The position numbers were made by a program, and so were the translations under genes. A DNA stretch of 29,344 bases from NAT127 sp041655035. Lineage in GTDB: Bacteria > Pseudomonadota > Gammaproteobacteria > Pseudomonadales > Porticoccaceae. The notes below the pieces were generated by a model that was given only the letters and a program-made list of their open reading frames with translations, was not told the origin of the DNA and searched no databases. Numbering within the stretch: the stretch's first letter is position 1; each line of letters starts with the position of its first letter. The stretch covers positions 1-29,344 of the forward strand of contig JBAZCN010000033.1 in the NCBI GenBank assembly GCA_041655035.1, written 5' to 3'. This document shows positions 1 through 7,777 of the stretch, piece after piece.

Positions 1-10
1 CCAAACATCG

Positions 11-121
11 CCGGTGCGCCTCCTCCGTCGGCACACCCTATGGAGCGCGCCAATACTCGCCCGAGGTACACCCGCCGCTCGCTCGAGAGCCATAGGGTGT
101 GCTGAAGAATGAAGCGCACCG
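11..121. repeat. Pair of REP-like palindromes, outward arrangement
   Basis: Two palindromic half-units occur at 11-43 and 90-121. Their CCTATGG and CCATAGG ends face each other across a 46-bp spacer. The first half is the reverse complement of the left half of the complete units near 13.0 and 15.7 kb. The second is the reverse complement of the right half. Each half can fold into a hairpin (GTGCGCC/GGCACAC and GTGTGCT/AGCGCAC arms). The arrangement looks like the junction between two tandem units whose outer halves are missing. Confidence 0.8.
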
Positions 122-143
122 CTCTCCCTGCATGCCGACAACT

Positions 144-162
144 TCGCTCCCACACGGAGCGA
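144..162. other. Hairpin downstream of flgL
   Basis: A perfect 7-bp stem TCGCTCC/GGAGCGA with a 5-nt loop lies 58 bp past the flgL stop codon. No U-tract follows on either strand, so it is not a canonical intrinsic terminator. It may stabilise the 3' end of the flgKL message. Confidence 0.4.
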
Positions 163-219
163 GGGAACCAGTCTGTGGGATGCGGGCAGTCCTCGCGGGT
201 GCGCGTCAACGGCGCCGGA

Positions 220-1416
220 TCAGATCAGCTTGAACAGTGACAGGTCGCTGAGGCCGATGAAGGTTTTCTGGGCGGCCTGCAAACCCACCTGGCGCAGGCT
301 GTACTCGGACAACGCCTCGACCAGGTCGAGGTCCACCAGATCGGAGAGCGTCTGCCGGTAGTTGAGGATGCGATTGCTGCCCACACCGTCGACGGCGTCG
401 AGCTCGTTGAGCTTGGCTCCGACGGAGGCGCGCACGGTGAGCACGTTGTCGAGGCTGTTGTCGAGTTCGCGCATCGAGGTGTTCAGGGTGTTGCGCAGCC
501 GCGCCTTGTCGCTAGCCGTCTGGGCCGGGGATTCGAGCACATCGATAATGTTCTGCAAGGTGGCGAACAGGTCGGGATCCATCTCGCCGGCCGGGCCGAC
601 GGCGATGCTGTCGCCATCCGCGGGCACGCCCTCCAGGCTCAGCGACAGGCCGCCAAAGGTGATCGGCTGGCCGGGCTGGTAAGTTGTGTCGGGACCACCG
701 TCGATGCTGTAGCTGATATTACCTCCGCCATCGACGGCAAAGGTGATCTCGAAGTTATTGCCGTAGTCCGGATCACCGGCATCGATCACCGAGGGGCCGA
801 TGAAGGTGACGCTGCCGGCATTATCAGTATCAGCCCTGGCAACGTAGCCGGCACTGCTGTGGACGCTTTGGAAGATCTCCACGCCGTTATCGGCCACGCC
901 CATCAGCCGCGAGCTGTCGATGCGCAGCTCGCGGTTATTGGTGTCGCCGTGATACACCGCGCCACTGGCGTTGCGCTCGAACGGCGGGCTCGAATCCTGG
1001 TAACCGCCGAACAGATAGCGGCCATTGCCATCGGTGGCATTGGCCTGGCCGAGAACGGTTTCGAGGATGCCGCGCAGCTCGGTGGCGACGGACGACCGGT
1101 CGGCGTCGCTCAGGGTACCGTTGGCGGCCTGCACCACCAGCGTCTTGGCGCTGGCGATGGCGCCACTGATGCTGTTGAGGATGCTTTCTTCCTGGGACAG
1201 CGAGTTGCGCGCGCTGACCCGGGCGTCCATGTACTGCTGGGTCATCGCCAGCGACTGGGAAACCCCGAGCGCGAGGGACGCCGCCTGGGGATCGTCGGAG
1301 GGATTCAGCACCCGCCGCCCGGAGGCGATCTGCTGGCCGACCTTGAGAAAGGCGCTCTGCTGGCGATGCAGCGACGAGACGCTCTGGTCGAACATGGTCA
1401 GCGTACTGATGCGCAT
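220..1416 (-). CDS. flgL: Flagellar hook-associated protein 3 FlgL
   Basis: FlgL is the second hook-filament junction protein, exported by the flagellar type III system and assembled between FlgK and the filament. The 398-residue product begins with a flagellin-type N-terminal helix (MRISTLTMFDQS, then QIASGRRVLNPSDDP near residues 29-43). It ends with the matching C-terminal helix region (SLRQVGLQAAQKTF). The middle, about residues 150-270, is Gly/Asp-rich and variable, as expected for the exposed domain. The start has an AGGAG ribosome site 8 nt upstream. It lies 66 bp behind flgK on the same strand, separated by a 15-bp tandem repeat, and is probably co-transcribed with flgK from the FliA-type promoter at 3147-3173. 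Confidence 0.96.
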   Translation of the reverse strand: MRISTLTMFDQSVSSLHRQQSAFLKVGQQIASGRRVLNPSDDPQAASLALGVSQSLAMTQQYMDARVSARNSLSQEESILNSISGAIASAKTLVVQAANGTLSDADRSSVATELRGILETVLGQANATDGNGRYLFGGYQDSSPPFERNASGAVYHGDTNNRELRIDSSRLMGVADNGVEIFQSVHSSAGYVARADTDNAGSVTFIGPSVIDAGDPDYGNNFEITFAVDGGGNISYSIDGGPDTTYQPGQPITFGGLSLSLEGVPADGDSIAVGPAGEMDPDLFATLQNIIDVLESPAQTASDKARLRNTLNTSMRELDNSLDNVLTVRASVGAKLNELDAVDGVGSNRILNYRQTLSDLVDLDLVEALSEYSLRQVGLQAAQKTFIGLSDLSLFKLI

Positions 1417-1433
1417 GGTGGTGATCTCCTAAA

Positions 1434-1484
1434 CGATGATGTCCTGAGCGATAGTCACTTAAACGATAGCCGCTTAAACGATTC
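1434..1484. repeat. 15-bp tandem repeat between flgK and flgL
   Basis: Three consecutive 15-bp units at 1434-1448, 1449-1463 and 1464-1478 each begin CGAT, and a partial fourth starts at 1479. Units two and three read CGATAGTCACTTAAA and CGATAGCCGCTTAAA and differ at two positions. The first unit is more diverged. The array fills nearly all of the flgK-flgL intergenic gap and ends next to the flgL ribosome-binding site. Confidence 0.8.
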
Positions 1485-3105
1485 AGGCGCGCAGGCCGAG
1501 AATGGTGTCGAGCAGGATCGACGCGACCTCGATGGTCTTGGCGTTGGCCTGGTAGTAGCGCTGGTAGCGGATCAGGTTGGCCGCCTCCTCGTCGAGGTTG
1601 ACGCCCGACAGCGACTGCTGCGCGACCTGCAACTGGGCGGTGAAGCCGGCCTGGGCGGCGCGGTTGACGCCGACGATATTGGTGCGGATGCCGACATCGC
1701 CGACCAGCGAGGCATAGCTCTGGTTGAGGCTGGCGCGGCCGCCCACCAGCTTGGCATTCTGCAGGTCCTGCAACGCCAGGGCGTTGCGGTTGTCGCCACT
1801 GGCGCCGCCGGGCCCGGCGGCGGCGATCTTGCCGGTATCGTGGATCAGATTGTCCATCTCGGCAGCGGCCAGCCGGGTGGGCTGCAGCTGGAAGCTGTCA
1901 CCATCTGCCAGCAGCGCCGGATCGTCGACGGTGAGCTCCACCCCGGCAAATGCCAGCTGTCCACTGCCATCGAGGGTGCCTGTAAAGGTTTCGCCGCTAT
2001 CGCGCCGGGTAATCGCCAGTTCACCAGTTGCGGCATCGACAACACGGATATCGTAATCGGCGCCCGTAAGCCCGGCGATGTCGTCGTATGCGGCGCTGAT
2101 CACCGCGGTGCCGGCATTCCCGGTAGCGCTGAAGACCTTGGGTGAGCCGATGGCGAAGAAAGGTTCGCCGAAATCGCCGTTGAGATCGATACCGAGTTGG
2201 TGCTGGTCATTGAAGCCCACAGCCAGGGATACCGCCATCAGGCCGATGCTGTTCTGGACCTTGTCGAGCGTTTCGCTGCGGAACTGCAGCAGACCACCGA
2301 GCCCACCACCCTTGATGACCTTGTCGTTCAGTTCGACGCGGTTGCCGGCGCCATCGTTGTAGCCCACCACCAGGCGCGAGGGATCGGCCGTCGACGCCAT
2401 CGCCTCCAGGCTGAAGGCGCGCGTGCCGGTAACCAGGGGCTGGCCATTGTTGAGGGCGATGTTGTAGGTCAGGCCATCCTGGATACTGACCCGCACGTCG
2501 AGATGCTCGCTGAGTTCGGCGACGATCTGGTCGCGCATGTCGAGCAGGCTGTTGGGCGCTTCGCCCTGGCTGGCCGCGGCGACGACAATCTCGCGGTTGA
2601 GCTCGGCGAGCTGCTCCAGCCGGTTGTTGATCTGCGCGACCTCGGCGCCGATCTGGCCGTTGATGCCGTCCTGCATGTCGCGCAGGTAGCTGTCGAAGGA
2701 GCGGAACTGGGCGGTCAGGGTGTTGGCCGCGCCGATCACCCCCTGTCGCGCCGCGGGGTCGGACGGCGTGGCGGCGAGCGCCTGCAGGGAGGCGAAGAAT
2801 TTCTGCATCAGCGGCGCCAGCCCGACCTCCTGGTCGGCGAGCAGGTTGTCGATCTGGCTGACCTGGGAATAGTAGCTGTCGAGGGCCGCCAGGGTGCTGG
2901 TCGAGCCGTTGAGCTGGGAGGCGATGAAGTAATCGAACTGGCGCTGGACGGCGATCACCCCCACGCCGCCATGATTCTTCTGCTCGACAATGGCCAGCTC
3001 GCGGTTGTACCCCGGCGTATAGACATTGCTGATGTTGTTGCTGGTGGTGTTGAGGGCGATCTGCGCGGTGTTGAGACCGCTGAGGCCAATCGAAAACATG
3101 CTCAT
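1483..3105 (-). CDS. flgK: Flagellar hook-associated protein 1 FlgK
   Basis: FlgK is the first hook-filament junction protein, placed on the hook tip after the FlgD cap leaves. The 540-residue product opens with the rod/hook N-terminal motif (SIGLSGLNTAQIALNTTSNN, residues 6-25, then NVYTPGYNRE). It closes with the C-terminal coiled-coil domain (GVNLDEEAANLIRYQRYYQA, then AKTIEVASILLDTILGLRA). The region about 300-420 is the variable surface domain. Two possible starts (ATG AGC ATG) lie together. I take the first, at 3105, with a weak GGA upstream. A FliA-type promoter lies 42 bp upstream and a 259-bp gap separates it from flgJ, so flgKL is likely a late transcription unit of its own. Confidence 0.97.
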   Translation of the reverse strand: MSMFSIGLSGLNTAQIALNTTSNNISNVYTPGYNRELAIVEQKNHGGVGVIAVQRQFDYFIASQLNGSTSTLAALDSYYSQVSQIDNLLADQEVGLAPLMQKFFASLQALAATPSDPAARQGVIGAANTLTAQFRSFDSYLRDMQDGINGQIGAEVAQINNRLEQLAELNREIVVAAASQGEAPNSLLDMRDQIVAELSEHLDVRVSIQDGLTYNIALNNGQPLVTGTRAFSLEAMASTADPSRLVVGYNDGAGNRVELNDKVIKGGGLGGLLQFRSETLDKVQNSIGLMAVSLAVGFNDQHQLGIDLNGDFGEPFFAIGSPKVFSATGNAGTAVISAAYDDIAGLTGADYDIRVVDAATGELAITRRDSGETFTGTLDGSGQLAFAGVELTVDDPALLADGDSFQLQPTRLAAAEMDNLIHDTGKIAAAGPGGASGDNRNALALQDLQNAKLVGGRASLNQSYASLVGDVGIRTNIVGVNRAAQAGFTAQLQVAQQSLSGVNLDEEAANLIRYQRYYQANAKTIEVASILLDTILGLRA

Positions 3106-3146
3106 CGAAGTGTTCCGTTGCTATCCATTTGCTGTCCACATTGTCT

Positions 3147-3173
3147 TTATCGGCTGCCGTCGGCGCTTCTTGA
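3147..3173 (-). promoter_or_regulatory. Sigma-28 (FliA) promoter for flgKL
   Basis: On the minus strand the sequence reads TCAAG-N14-GCCGATAA. The -10 element is a perfect match to the flagellar sigma-28 consensus, the spacing is canonical and the -35 differs at one of five positions. Transcription would start near 3140, about 35 nt before flgK. Known biology agrees: flgK and flgL have a class 3 promoter in enterobacteria. Confidence 0.8.
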
Positions 3174-3280
3174 TACCTGGCGGGCCTCTAAGAATCGGTT
3201 CAAAGTCTCTCAAGAAGCACCGCCTGAAGCCCCCATCGGGGGCATTGACGAAGGCAACGCACCCGAGGCTGACTCGATCC

Positions 3281-3312
3281 CGGTGCGCTTCGTGCCTCAG
3301 CACACCTTGATG
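3281..3312. repeat. Degenerate REP-like half-unit
   Basis: CGGTGCGCTTCGTGCCTCAG followed by CACACCTT matches the right half of the dispersed palindrome (GGTGCGCT...AGCGCACCCTATGG) but has lost the CTATGG end. It sits in the flgK-flgJ gap, whose other notable content is the flgKL promoter. Confidence 0.6.
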
Positions 3313-3364
3313 CAATGGATACTGCCCGCCAGAAAAACCTCGAGCAGGCTTCCAAAGGCTTTCC

Positions 3365-4345
3365 TTACCCTCGGCTCCGCTGCATCACCGCAATGAGCTT
3401 GTCGGCATAGGCCGGATCGGTGGCGTAGCCCCCCGCCTGCAGCGCTCGCGCGGCCTGCTCGGGGCTCGCCGCGCCGAGCACCGCGGCATAACGGGGATTG
3501 CCGCGGATCAGCTGCGCGTAGTCGGTGAATGCCGCCTCCGCCGAGTCGTAGACCCGGAAGGTTTCGGTCACCCGGGTGCGCCGGCCACGGATATATTCAT
3601 GGGTGGTGACGTCGGTGGTGTCACCCCGCCAGGCGGCGCCGGCCTTGATGCCAAACAGATTGTGGCTGTCGCCGCCGTCCGCGGCGGCGATACGGTAGCG
3701 GCCCCAGCCGGTCTCGAGCGCCGCCTGGGCCAGGATCAGTTCAGCGGGCACGCCGGTGGCGCGGCTGGCGGCCTCCGCCGGGGCCTGCAGGCGAGCCATA
3801 AAGCCCGACGCACCATCTCCGCCCTCGCCGCTCGCCAGCGCCGCCAGGGGGGCCACCGGAGCCGGACGCTCCGGGATCGGCACGGCAACGGCGATCGCGG
3901 CCTCGTCTGCCGCTGTCATCGGCGGGAGCGGCGGCAGGGGACGTTCACGGCCCCGCAGATCGACCGGCTCGCCGCGGGGGATGCCGGCGATGAGATCGTC
4001 CCCGGCGCCCGGCACGCCGGCGCCGATGGGCGGCGCCGCTGGCAGCTGCCCTTCGAGCTGGGCGATGAGCTGTTCGGCAAGGCCGATGCCACTGCCGCTG
4101 CCGGCCAGGTGCTGGGCCCACTGCTGGTCCATCAGGGATTGGTAGAAGCGGCTCTGCTGGCTGTCGAGCAGGCCGGCGCGGGGCGACGCCTCGCGCATGC
4201 TTTTCAGCATCATTTGCATGAACAGCGCCTCGAACTGGGTGGCCGCGGCGCGCAGCCCGGCCTCCGGGTCGCGGCTGACGCTGTGCTTGAGGCTCTGCAC
4301 GCCCTGCACATCCAGGGCAAACTGGTTATCGAGGCCGCCGATCAC
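3365..4345 (-). CDS. flgJ: Rod-capping protein and peptidoglycan hydrolase FlgJ
   Basis: FlgJ caps the growing rod and cuts a hole in peptidoglycan for it. The 326-residue protein has both expected parts. The N-terminal rod-cap region (about 1-100) carries AAATQFEALFMQMMLKSMR at residues 33-51. A proline/alanine-rich linker covers about 101-178. The C-terminal glucosaminidase-type domain (GH73-like, about 180-326) has the catalytic glutamate in AALETGWGRY at E211 and the NLFGIKAG motif near 229-236. The start codon overlaps the flgI stop as ATGA, so the two are translationally coupled. This dual-domain form is the usual beta/gammaproteobacterial one. Confidence 0.96.
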   Translation of the reverse strand: MIGGLDNQFALDVQGVQSLKHSVSRDPEAGLRAAATQFEALFMQMMLKSMREASPRAGLLDSQQSRFYQSLMDQQWAQHLAGSGSGIGLAEQLIAQLEGQLPAAPPIGAGVPGAGDDLIAGIPRGEPVDLRGRERPLPPLPPMTAADEAAIAVAVPIPERPAPVAPLAALASGEGGDGASGFMARLQAPAEAASRATGVPAELILAQAALETGWGRYRIAAADGGDSHNLFGIKAGAAWRGDTTDVTTHEYIRGRRTRVTETFRVYDSAEAAFTDYAQLIRGNPRYAAVLGAASPEQAARALQAGGYATDPAYADKLIAVMQRSRG

Positions 4346-5490
4346 AGGATATCCACCTCGGCGCGGAGGGAACCGGCCGCCTTCAGCGCTTCGAGGATCG
4401 ACATCAGGTCATTGGGGGTCGCGCCGAGGGCATTGAGGGCATTGACCACATCGACCAGCTGCGCCCCTTCGACCAGTTGCAGGCTGCCCTGCTGGTGTTC
4501 GATGGAGATGTCGCTGTCGGGAATGACCACCGTCTGGCCCTCGCTGAACGGCGCGGGCTGGCTGACGCCGTAGGCGGTGTCGATGATGATCGACAGGTTG
4601 CCATGGGCCACCGCGGCGGGCAGCAGGGTGACCCGGCCGTTGAGCACCACGGAGCCGGTGCGCGAGTTGATCACCACCCGGGCCGCCGGCTCCTGGGCCC
4701 TGACCTCGACGTTTTCGACCCGTGCCATGAAGGGCACCAGGGCGCCCTGGTCGGTCGGACCGGACAAGCGGATCACCCGGCCATCGATGGCCTGGGCGAC
4801 GGGATAGCCGAATTCGCCGTTGATGGCGGTCGCCGCCCGCTGGGCGGTGGTGAAATCCGCCTCGCGCAGTTGCAGGTCGAGGCTGCCGTCGGCGCTGCCG
4901 ACGGTCAGCGGCACACCGCGTTCCACCAGGCCGCCGCCACTGATGCGGCCACCGGCCTGCTGGTTGATCTGGACACTGCTGCCGCCGGCCGAGGCTCCGG
5001 CGCCGCCCACCAGCAGGTTGCCCTGGGCGATGGCGTAGACCTCGCCGTCGGCGCCCTTGAGCGGCGCCATCAGCAGGGTGCCGCCGCGCAGGCTGCGGGC
5101 GTTGCCGATCGACGATACCACCACGTCGAGGCGCTGGCCCGGGCGGGAAAACGGCGGCAGGTTGGCGGTGACCATCACCGCCGCCACATTGCGCAGTTGC
5201 ATATTGGTGCCGGGCGGCACGGTGATCCCCAACTGGGAAAGCATGTTGGTGAGCCCCTGGCCGGTGAAGGGCGCCTGCATGGTCTGGTCGCCGGTGCCGT
5301 CGAGGCCCACCACCAGGCCGTAACCGACCAGCTGGTTGTCGCGCACGCCGGCGAAGTCGGCCAGCTCGGCGAGCCGCTGGCTGTGGGCCGGCGGCACCGA
5401 GAACGCCAGCCAGGCCAGCAGGCCGATGGCCAGCACCCGGAACAGGCCGCCGTGAACCTTGGGATGTCGGCTGGAGCGCAGGATCGTCAT
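4342..5490 (-). CDS. flgI: Flagellar P-ring protein FlgI
   Basis: FlgI forms the periplasmic P-ring around the rod in the peptidoglycan layer. I start it at 5490, giving 382 residues. The frame is open further upstream, but only from here does the protein begin with a normal signal peptide (basic n-region, hydrophobic VLAIGLLAWLAFSV, cleavage after PPAHS). The mature part opens RLAELADFAGVRDNQLVGYG and continues GLVVGLDGTGDQT, the hallmark of the family. The C-terminus (SDISIEHQQGSLQLVEGAQL, then DLMSILEALKAAGSLRAEVDI) is also typical. It lies 22 bp after flgH and overlaps flgJ by 4 bp. Confidence 0.97.
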   Translation of the reverse strand: MTILRSSRHPKVHGGLFRVLAIGLLAWLAFSVPPAHSQRLAELADFAGVRDNQLVGYGLVVGLDGTGDQTMQAPFTGQGLTNMLSQLGITVPPGTNMQLRNVAAVMVTANLPPFSRPGQRLDVVVSSIGNARSLRGGTLLMAPLKGADGEVYAIAQGNLLVGGAGASAGGSSVQINQQAGGRISGGGLVERGVPLTVGSADGSLDLQLREADFTTAQRAATAINGEFGYPVAQAIDGRVIRLSGPTDQGALVPFMARVENVEVRAQEPAARVVINSRTGSVVLNGRVTLLPAAVAHGNLSIIIDTAYGVSQPAPFSEGQTVVIPDSDISIEHQQGSLQLVEGAQLVDVVNALNALGATPNDLMSILEALKAAGSLRAEVDIL

Positions 5491-5512
5491 CGCACTTCTC
5501 ACTAGGGGACCG

Positions 5513-6184
5513 TCAGTAGGGTGAAACATTGAGGAAGAAGCGCTGCAGCCAGCCCATGCGCTGCGCCTCGCTGACATAGCCGTCGCCCACGTACTGGATG
5601 CGGGCATCGGCCACCTGGGAGGAGGGCACGGTATTCTGACCCATGATGGTGCGCGGGTTGACGACGCCGGAAAAGCGGATGTACTCGGTGCCGTGGTTGA
5701 TGGCGATCTGCTTTTCGCCCGCCACCCGCAGGTTGCCATTGGCCATCACGTCCTGCACCGACACGGTGATGGTGCCGGTGAAGGTGTTGTTGGCCCGCGA
5801 GCCGCCACCGCCGCTGAACTGCTGGTCGCCGCTCAGATCGAAGCCGAGCTTGGCGAGATCGTCGAGCTTGTCGGGCAACTGGTCGAGGATCAGGCTGCCG
5901 CTGGCGGCACGATTGGCGCTGGACGATGAATTCTTGCTGGCGCTGACCTGCTCGTTGAGGACGATGGTGATGATATCTCCCACCCGGCGCGGCCGCAGGT
6001 CCTCGAACAGCGGCATATAGCCCCGGCGCTGCTGGTAGATCGAGCCGTTGGTCTCCACCTCCGGCAACTCGTGGACCACGGCGACCGTGGGCGACTCCGC
6101 CGGCGCCAGCAGGGGCTTGCCGGCACAGCCGGCGACCGCCAGCAACAGCGGGCCGATCAATAGCCGGGACAGGGTGCGGATCAT
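5513..6184 (-). CDS. flgH: Flagellar L-ring lipoprotein FlgH
   Basis: FlgH builds the outer-membrane L-ring. The 223-residue product has a lipoprotein signal with lipobox LAVAGC (Cys20), so it should be acylated and sent to the outer membrane. The conserved core is visible: GSIYQQRRGYMPLFEDLRPR at 47-66, then VGDIITIVLNE. VNPRTIMGQNTVPSSQVADA and the ending GWLQRFFLNVSPY complete the match. It lies between flgG (15-bp gap) and flgI (22-bp gap) in the same transcriptional direction. Length is normal for the family. Confidence 0.97.
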   Translation of the reverse strand: MIRTLSRLLIGPLLLAVAGCAGKPLLAPAESPTVAVVHELPEVETNGSIYQQRRGYMPLFEDLRPRRVGDIITIVLNEQVSASKNSSSSANRAASGSLILDQLPDKLDDLAKLGFDLSGDQQFSGGGGSRANNTFTGTITVSVQDVMANGNLRVAGEKQIAINHGTEYIRFSGVVNPRTIMGQNTVPSSQVADARIQYVGDGYVSEAQRMGWLQRFFLNVSPY

Positions 6185-6199
6185 CGCTGCCGCCCGCCG

Positions 6200-6982
6200 T
6201 CAGAGCTGGGTCAGCCGGGCCAGCATTTCATCGCTGGTCTGCACCGCCTTGCTGTTGATTTCATAGGCGCGCTGGGTCTGGATCATGCTCACCATCTCCT
6301 CCACCACGTTGACGTTGGAGATTTCGACATAGTGCTGGTACAGCCGTCCGGCGCCGTTCATGCCGGGGACGTTCTCGTTGCGGGGGCCCGACGCCGTGGT
6401 CTCGATATAGAGGTTCTGGCCCATGCTTTCGAGCCCGGTGGGATTGACGAAGGTCGACAGGGTGAGCTGGCCGACCTGCTCCGCCAGGTTGTTGCCCGGC
6501 TGGGTTATCGACACGATGCCATCCTGGCTGACAGTGATCGACAGGGCGTTGTCGGGAATGATGATGGCCGGCTCCAGCGGGTAGCCGCCGGCGGTGACCA
6601 GCTGGCCGTTCTGGTCGAGCTGGAAGCTGCCGTCGCGGGTGTAGGCAATGCTGCCGTCCGGCATCAGCACCTGGAAGAAGCCGCTGCCATCGATGGCCAG
6701 GTCGCGGGAATTGCCGGTTTGCTGCAGCCCGCCCTGGGTGTGCAGCCGCTCGGTGGCCACCGGGCGCACCCCGGTGCCGACCTGCAGCCCGGAGGGCAGG
6801 TTGGTCTGGTTGGTGGCCCAGGCGCCGGGCTGGCGGATGTTCTGGTACAACAGGTCTTCGAACACCGCGCGGGAGCACTTGAAGCCGTTGGTGCTGACGT
6901 TGGCCAGGTTGTTGGTGATGACATCCATCTGCACCTGTTGGGCTTCGAGGCCGGTTTTGGCGGTCCACAGGGATTTGATCAT
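6200..6982 (-). CDS. flgG: Distal rod protein FlgG
   Basis: FlgG is the distal rod subunit that passes through the P- and L-rings. The 260-residue protein has the rod/hook N-terminal signature (LWTAKTGLEAQQVQMDVITN, then NLANVSTNGFK). Its C-terminal coiled-coil segment is VVEEMVSMIQTQRAYEINSK, then AVQTSDEMLARLTQL. Length is exactly that expected of FlgG. It follows flgF after 26 bp and precedes flgH by 15 bp. Confidence 0.97.
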   Translation of the reverse strand: MIKSLWTAKTGLEAQQVQMDVITNNLANVSTNGFKCSRAVFEDLLYQNIRQPGAWATNQTNLPSGLQVGTGVRPVATERLHTQGGLQQTGNSRDLAIDGSGFFQVLMPDGSIAYTRDGSFQLDQNGQLVTAGGYPLEPAIIIPDNALSITVSQDGIVSITQPGNNLAEQVGQLTLSTFVNPTGLESMGQNLYIETTASGPRNENVPGMNGAGRLYQHYVEISNVNVVEEMVSMIQTQRAYEINSKAVQTSDEMLARLTQL

Positions 6983-7008
6983 GGCTTGGATACCTCGCTC
7001 GGCCTTGG

Positions 7009-7767
7009 TTAGCCTTGCAGTGAAAGGAGTGTGTTGGCGCGCTGGGCGTTGTCGTCGGCGTATTCGATCACCTTGTTCGAGAGGTCGTACTGGCGGGCGT
7101 TGTCGATCATCGCCACCATGCCTTCGACGGCGCTGACGTTACTGCCTTCGAGGGTGCCGGACACCAGCCGCAGGGCTTCATCCCGGCCGAGCTGGCGCGC
7201 CTCGCCGTCGGCGTCCGGCGCCAGCCGGAACAGCCCGTCGTTGCCGCGCAGCAGGGCCTCGGCGCCGGGGTCGACCAGCTTGAGGCGGGCGATTTCGACC
7301 AGGGCGTCGGCGCTTTCACCATCGCCGATGGCGCTCAGCGTGCCGTCGTCGCCGATGAACACCTCGGCGCCGAGGGGCACCAGGATCGGGCCGCCGTCGC
7401 CGAGCACCGGGCGGCCGCCGCTGAGCAGCATCCCGGTGCTGTCGATCTGCAGGTCGCCGCGGCGGGTATAGGCTTCACCGCCGGCGAGATCCTGGACCGC
7501 CAGCCAGCCGTTGCCCTGGAGGGCGACATCCAGCTCGCGTCCGGTGGCGCTCATCGGCCCGGGGGTGAAATCCGCGCCCGGCGTGGTGGCGACCACCGAG
7601 GTGCGCGTGGCCAGCAGCCCGGCGCCGGCCACCGGCACCGAGCGCATCGCGCTCAGCTGGCCGCGAAAACCACTGGTGGCGACGTTGGCGAGGTTGTTGC
7701 TCACCACTGTCTGGCGGTCGAGGGTCTGCTTGGCGCCGCCCATGGCGGTGTAGATGATGCGGTCCAT
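7009..7767 (-). CDS. flgF: Proximal rod protein FlgF
   Basis: FlgF is a minor proximal rod subunit of the flagellar basal body. The 252-residue product begins MDRIIYTAMGGAKQTLDRQT and has the axial-protein motif NNLANVATSGFRGQL. It ends with the coiled-coil VEGMVAMIDNARQYDLSNKV. The gene is 10 bp after flgE and 26 bp before flgG. The N-terminus and the FlgE-F-G order separate it from the similar FlgG. Confidence 0.96.
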   Translation of the reverse strand: MDRIIYTAMGGAKQTLDRQTVVSNNLANVATSGFRGQLSAMRSVPVAGAGLLATRTSVVATTPGADFTPGPMSATGRELDVALQGNGWLAVQDLAGGEAYTRRGDLQIDSTGMLLSGGRPVLGDGGPILVPLGAEVFIGDDGTLSAIGDGESADALVEIARLKLVDPGAEALLRGNDGLFRLAPDADGEARQLGRDEALRLVSGTLEGSNVSAVEGMVAMIDNARQYDLSNKVIEYADDNAQRANTLLSLQG

Positions 7768-7777
7768 GGTTCAGCCG

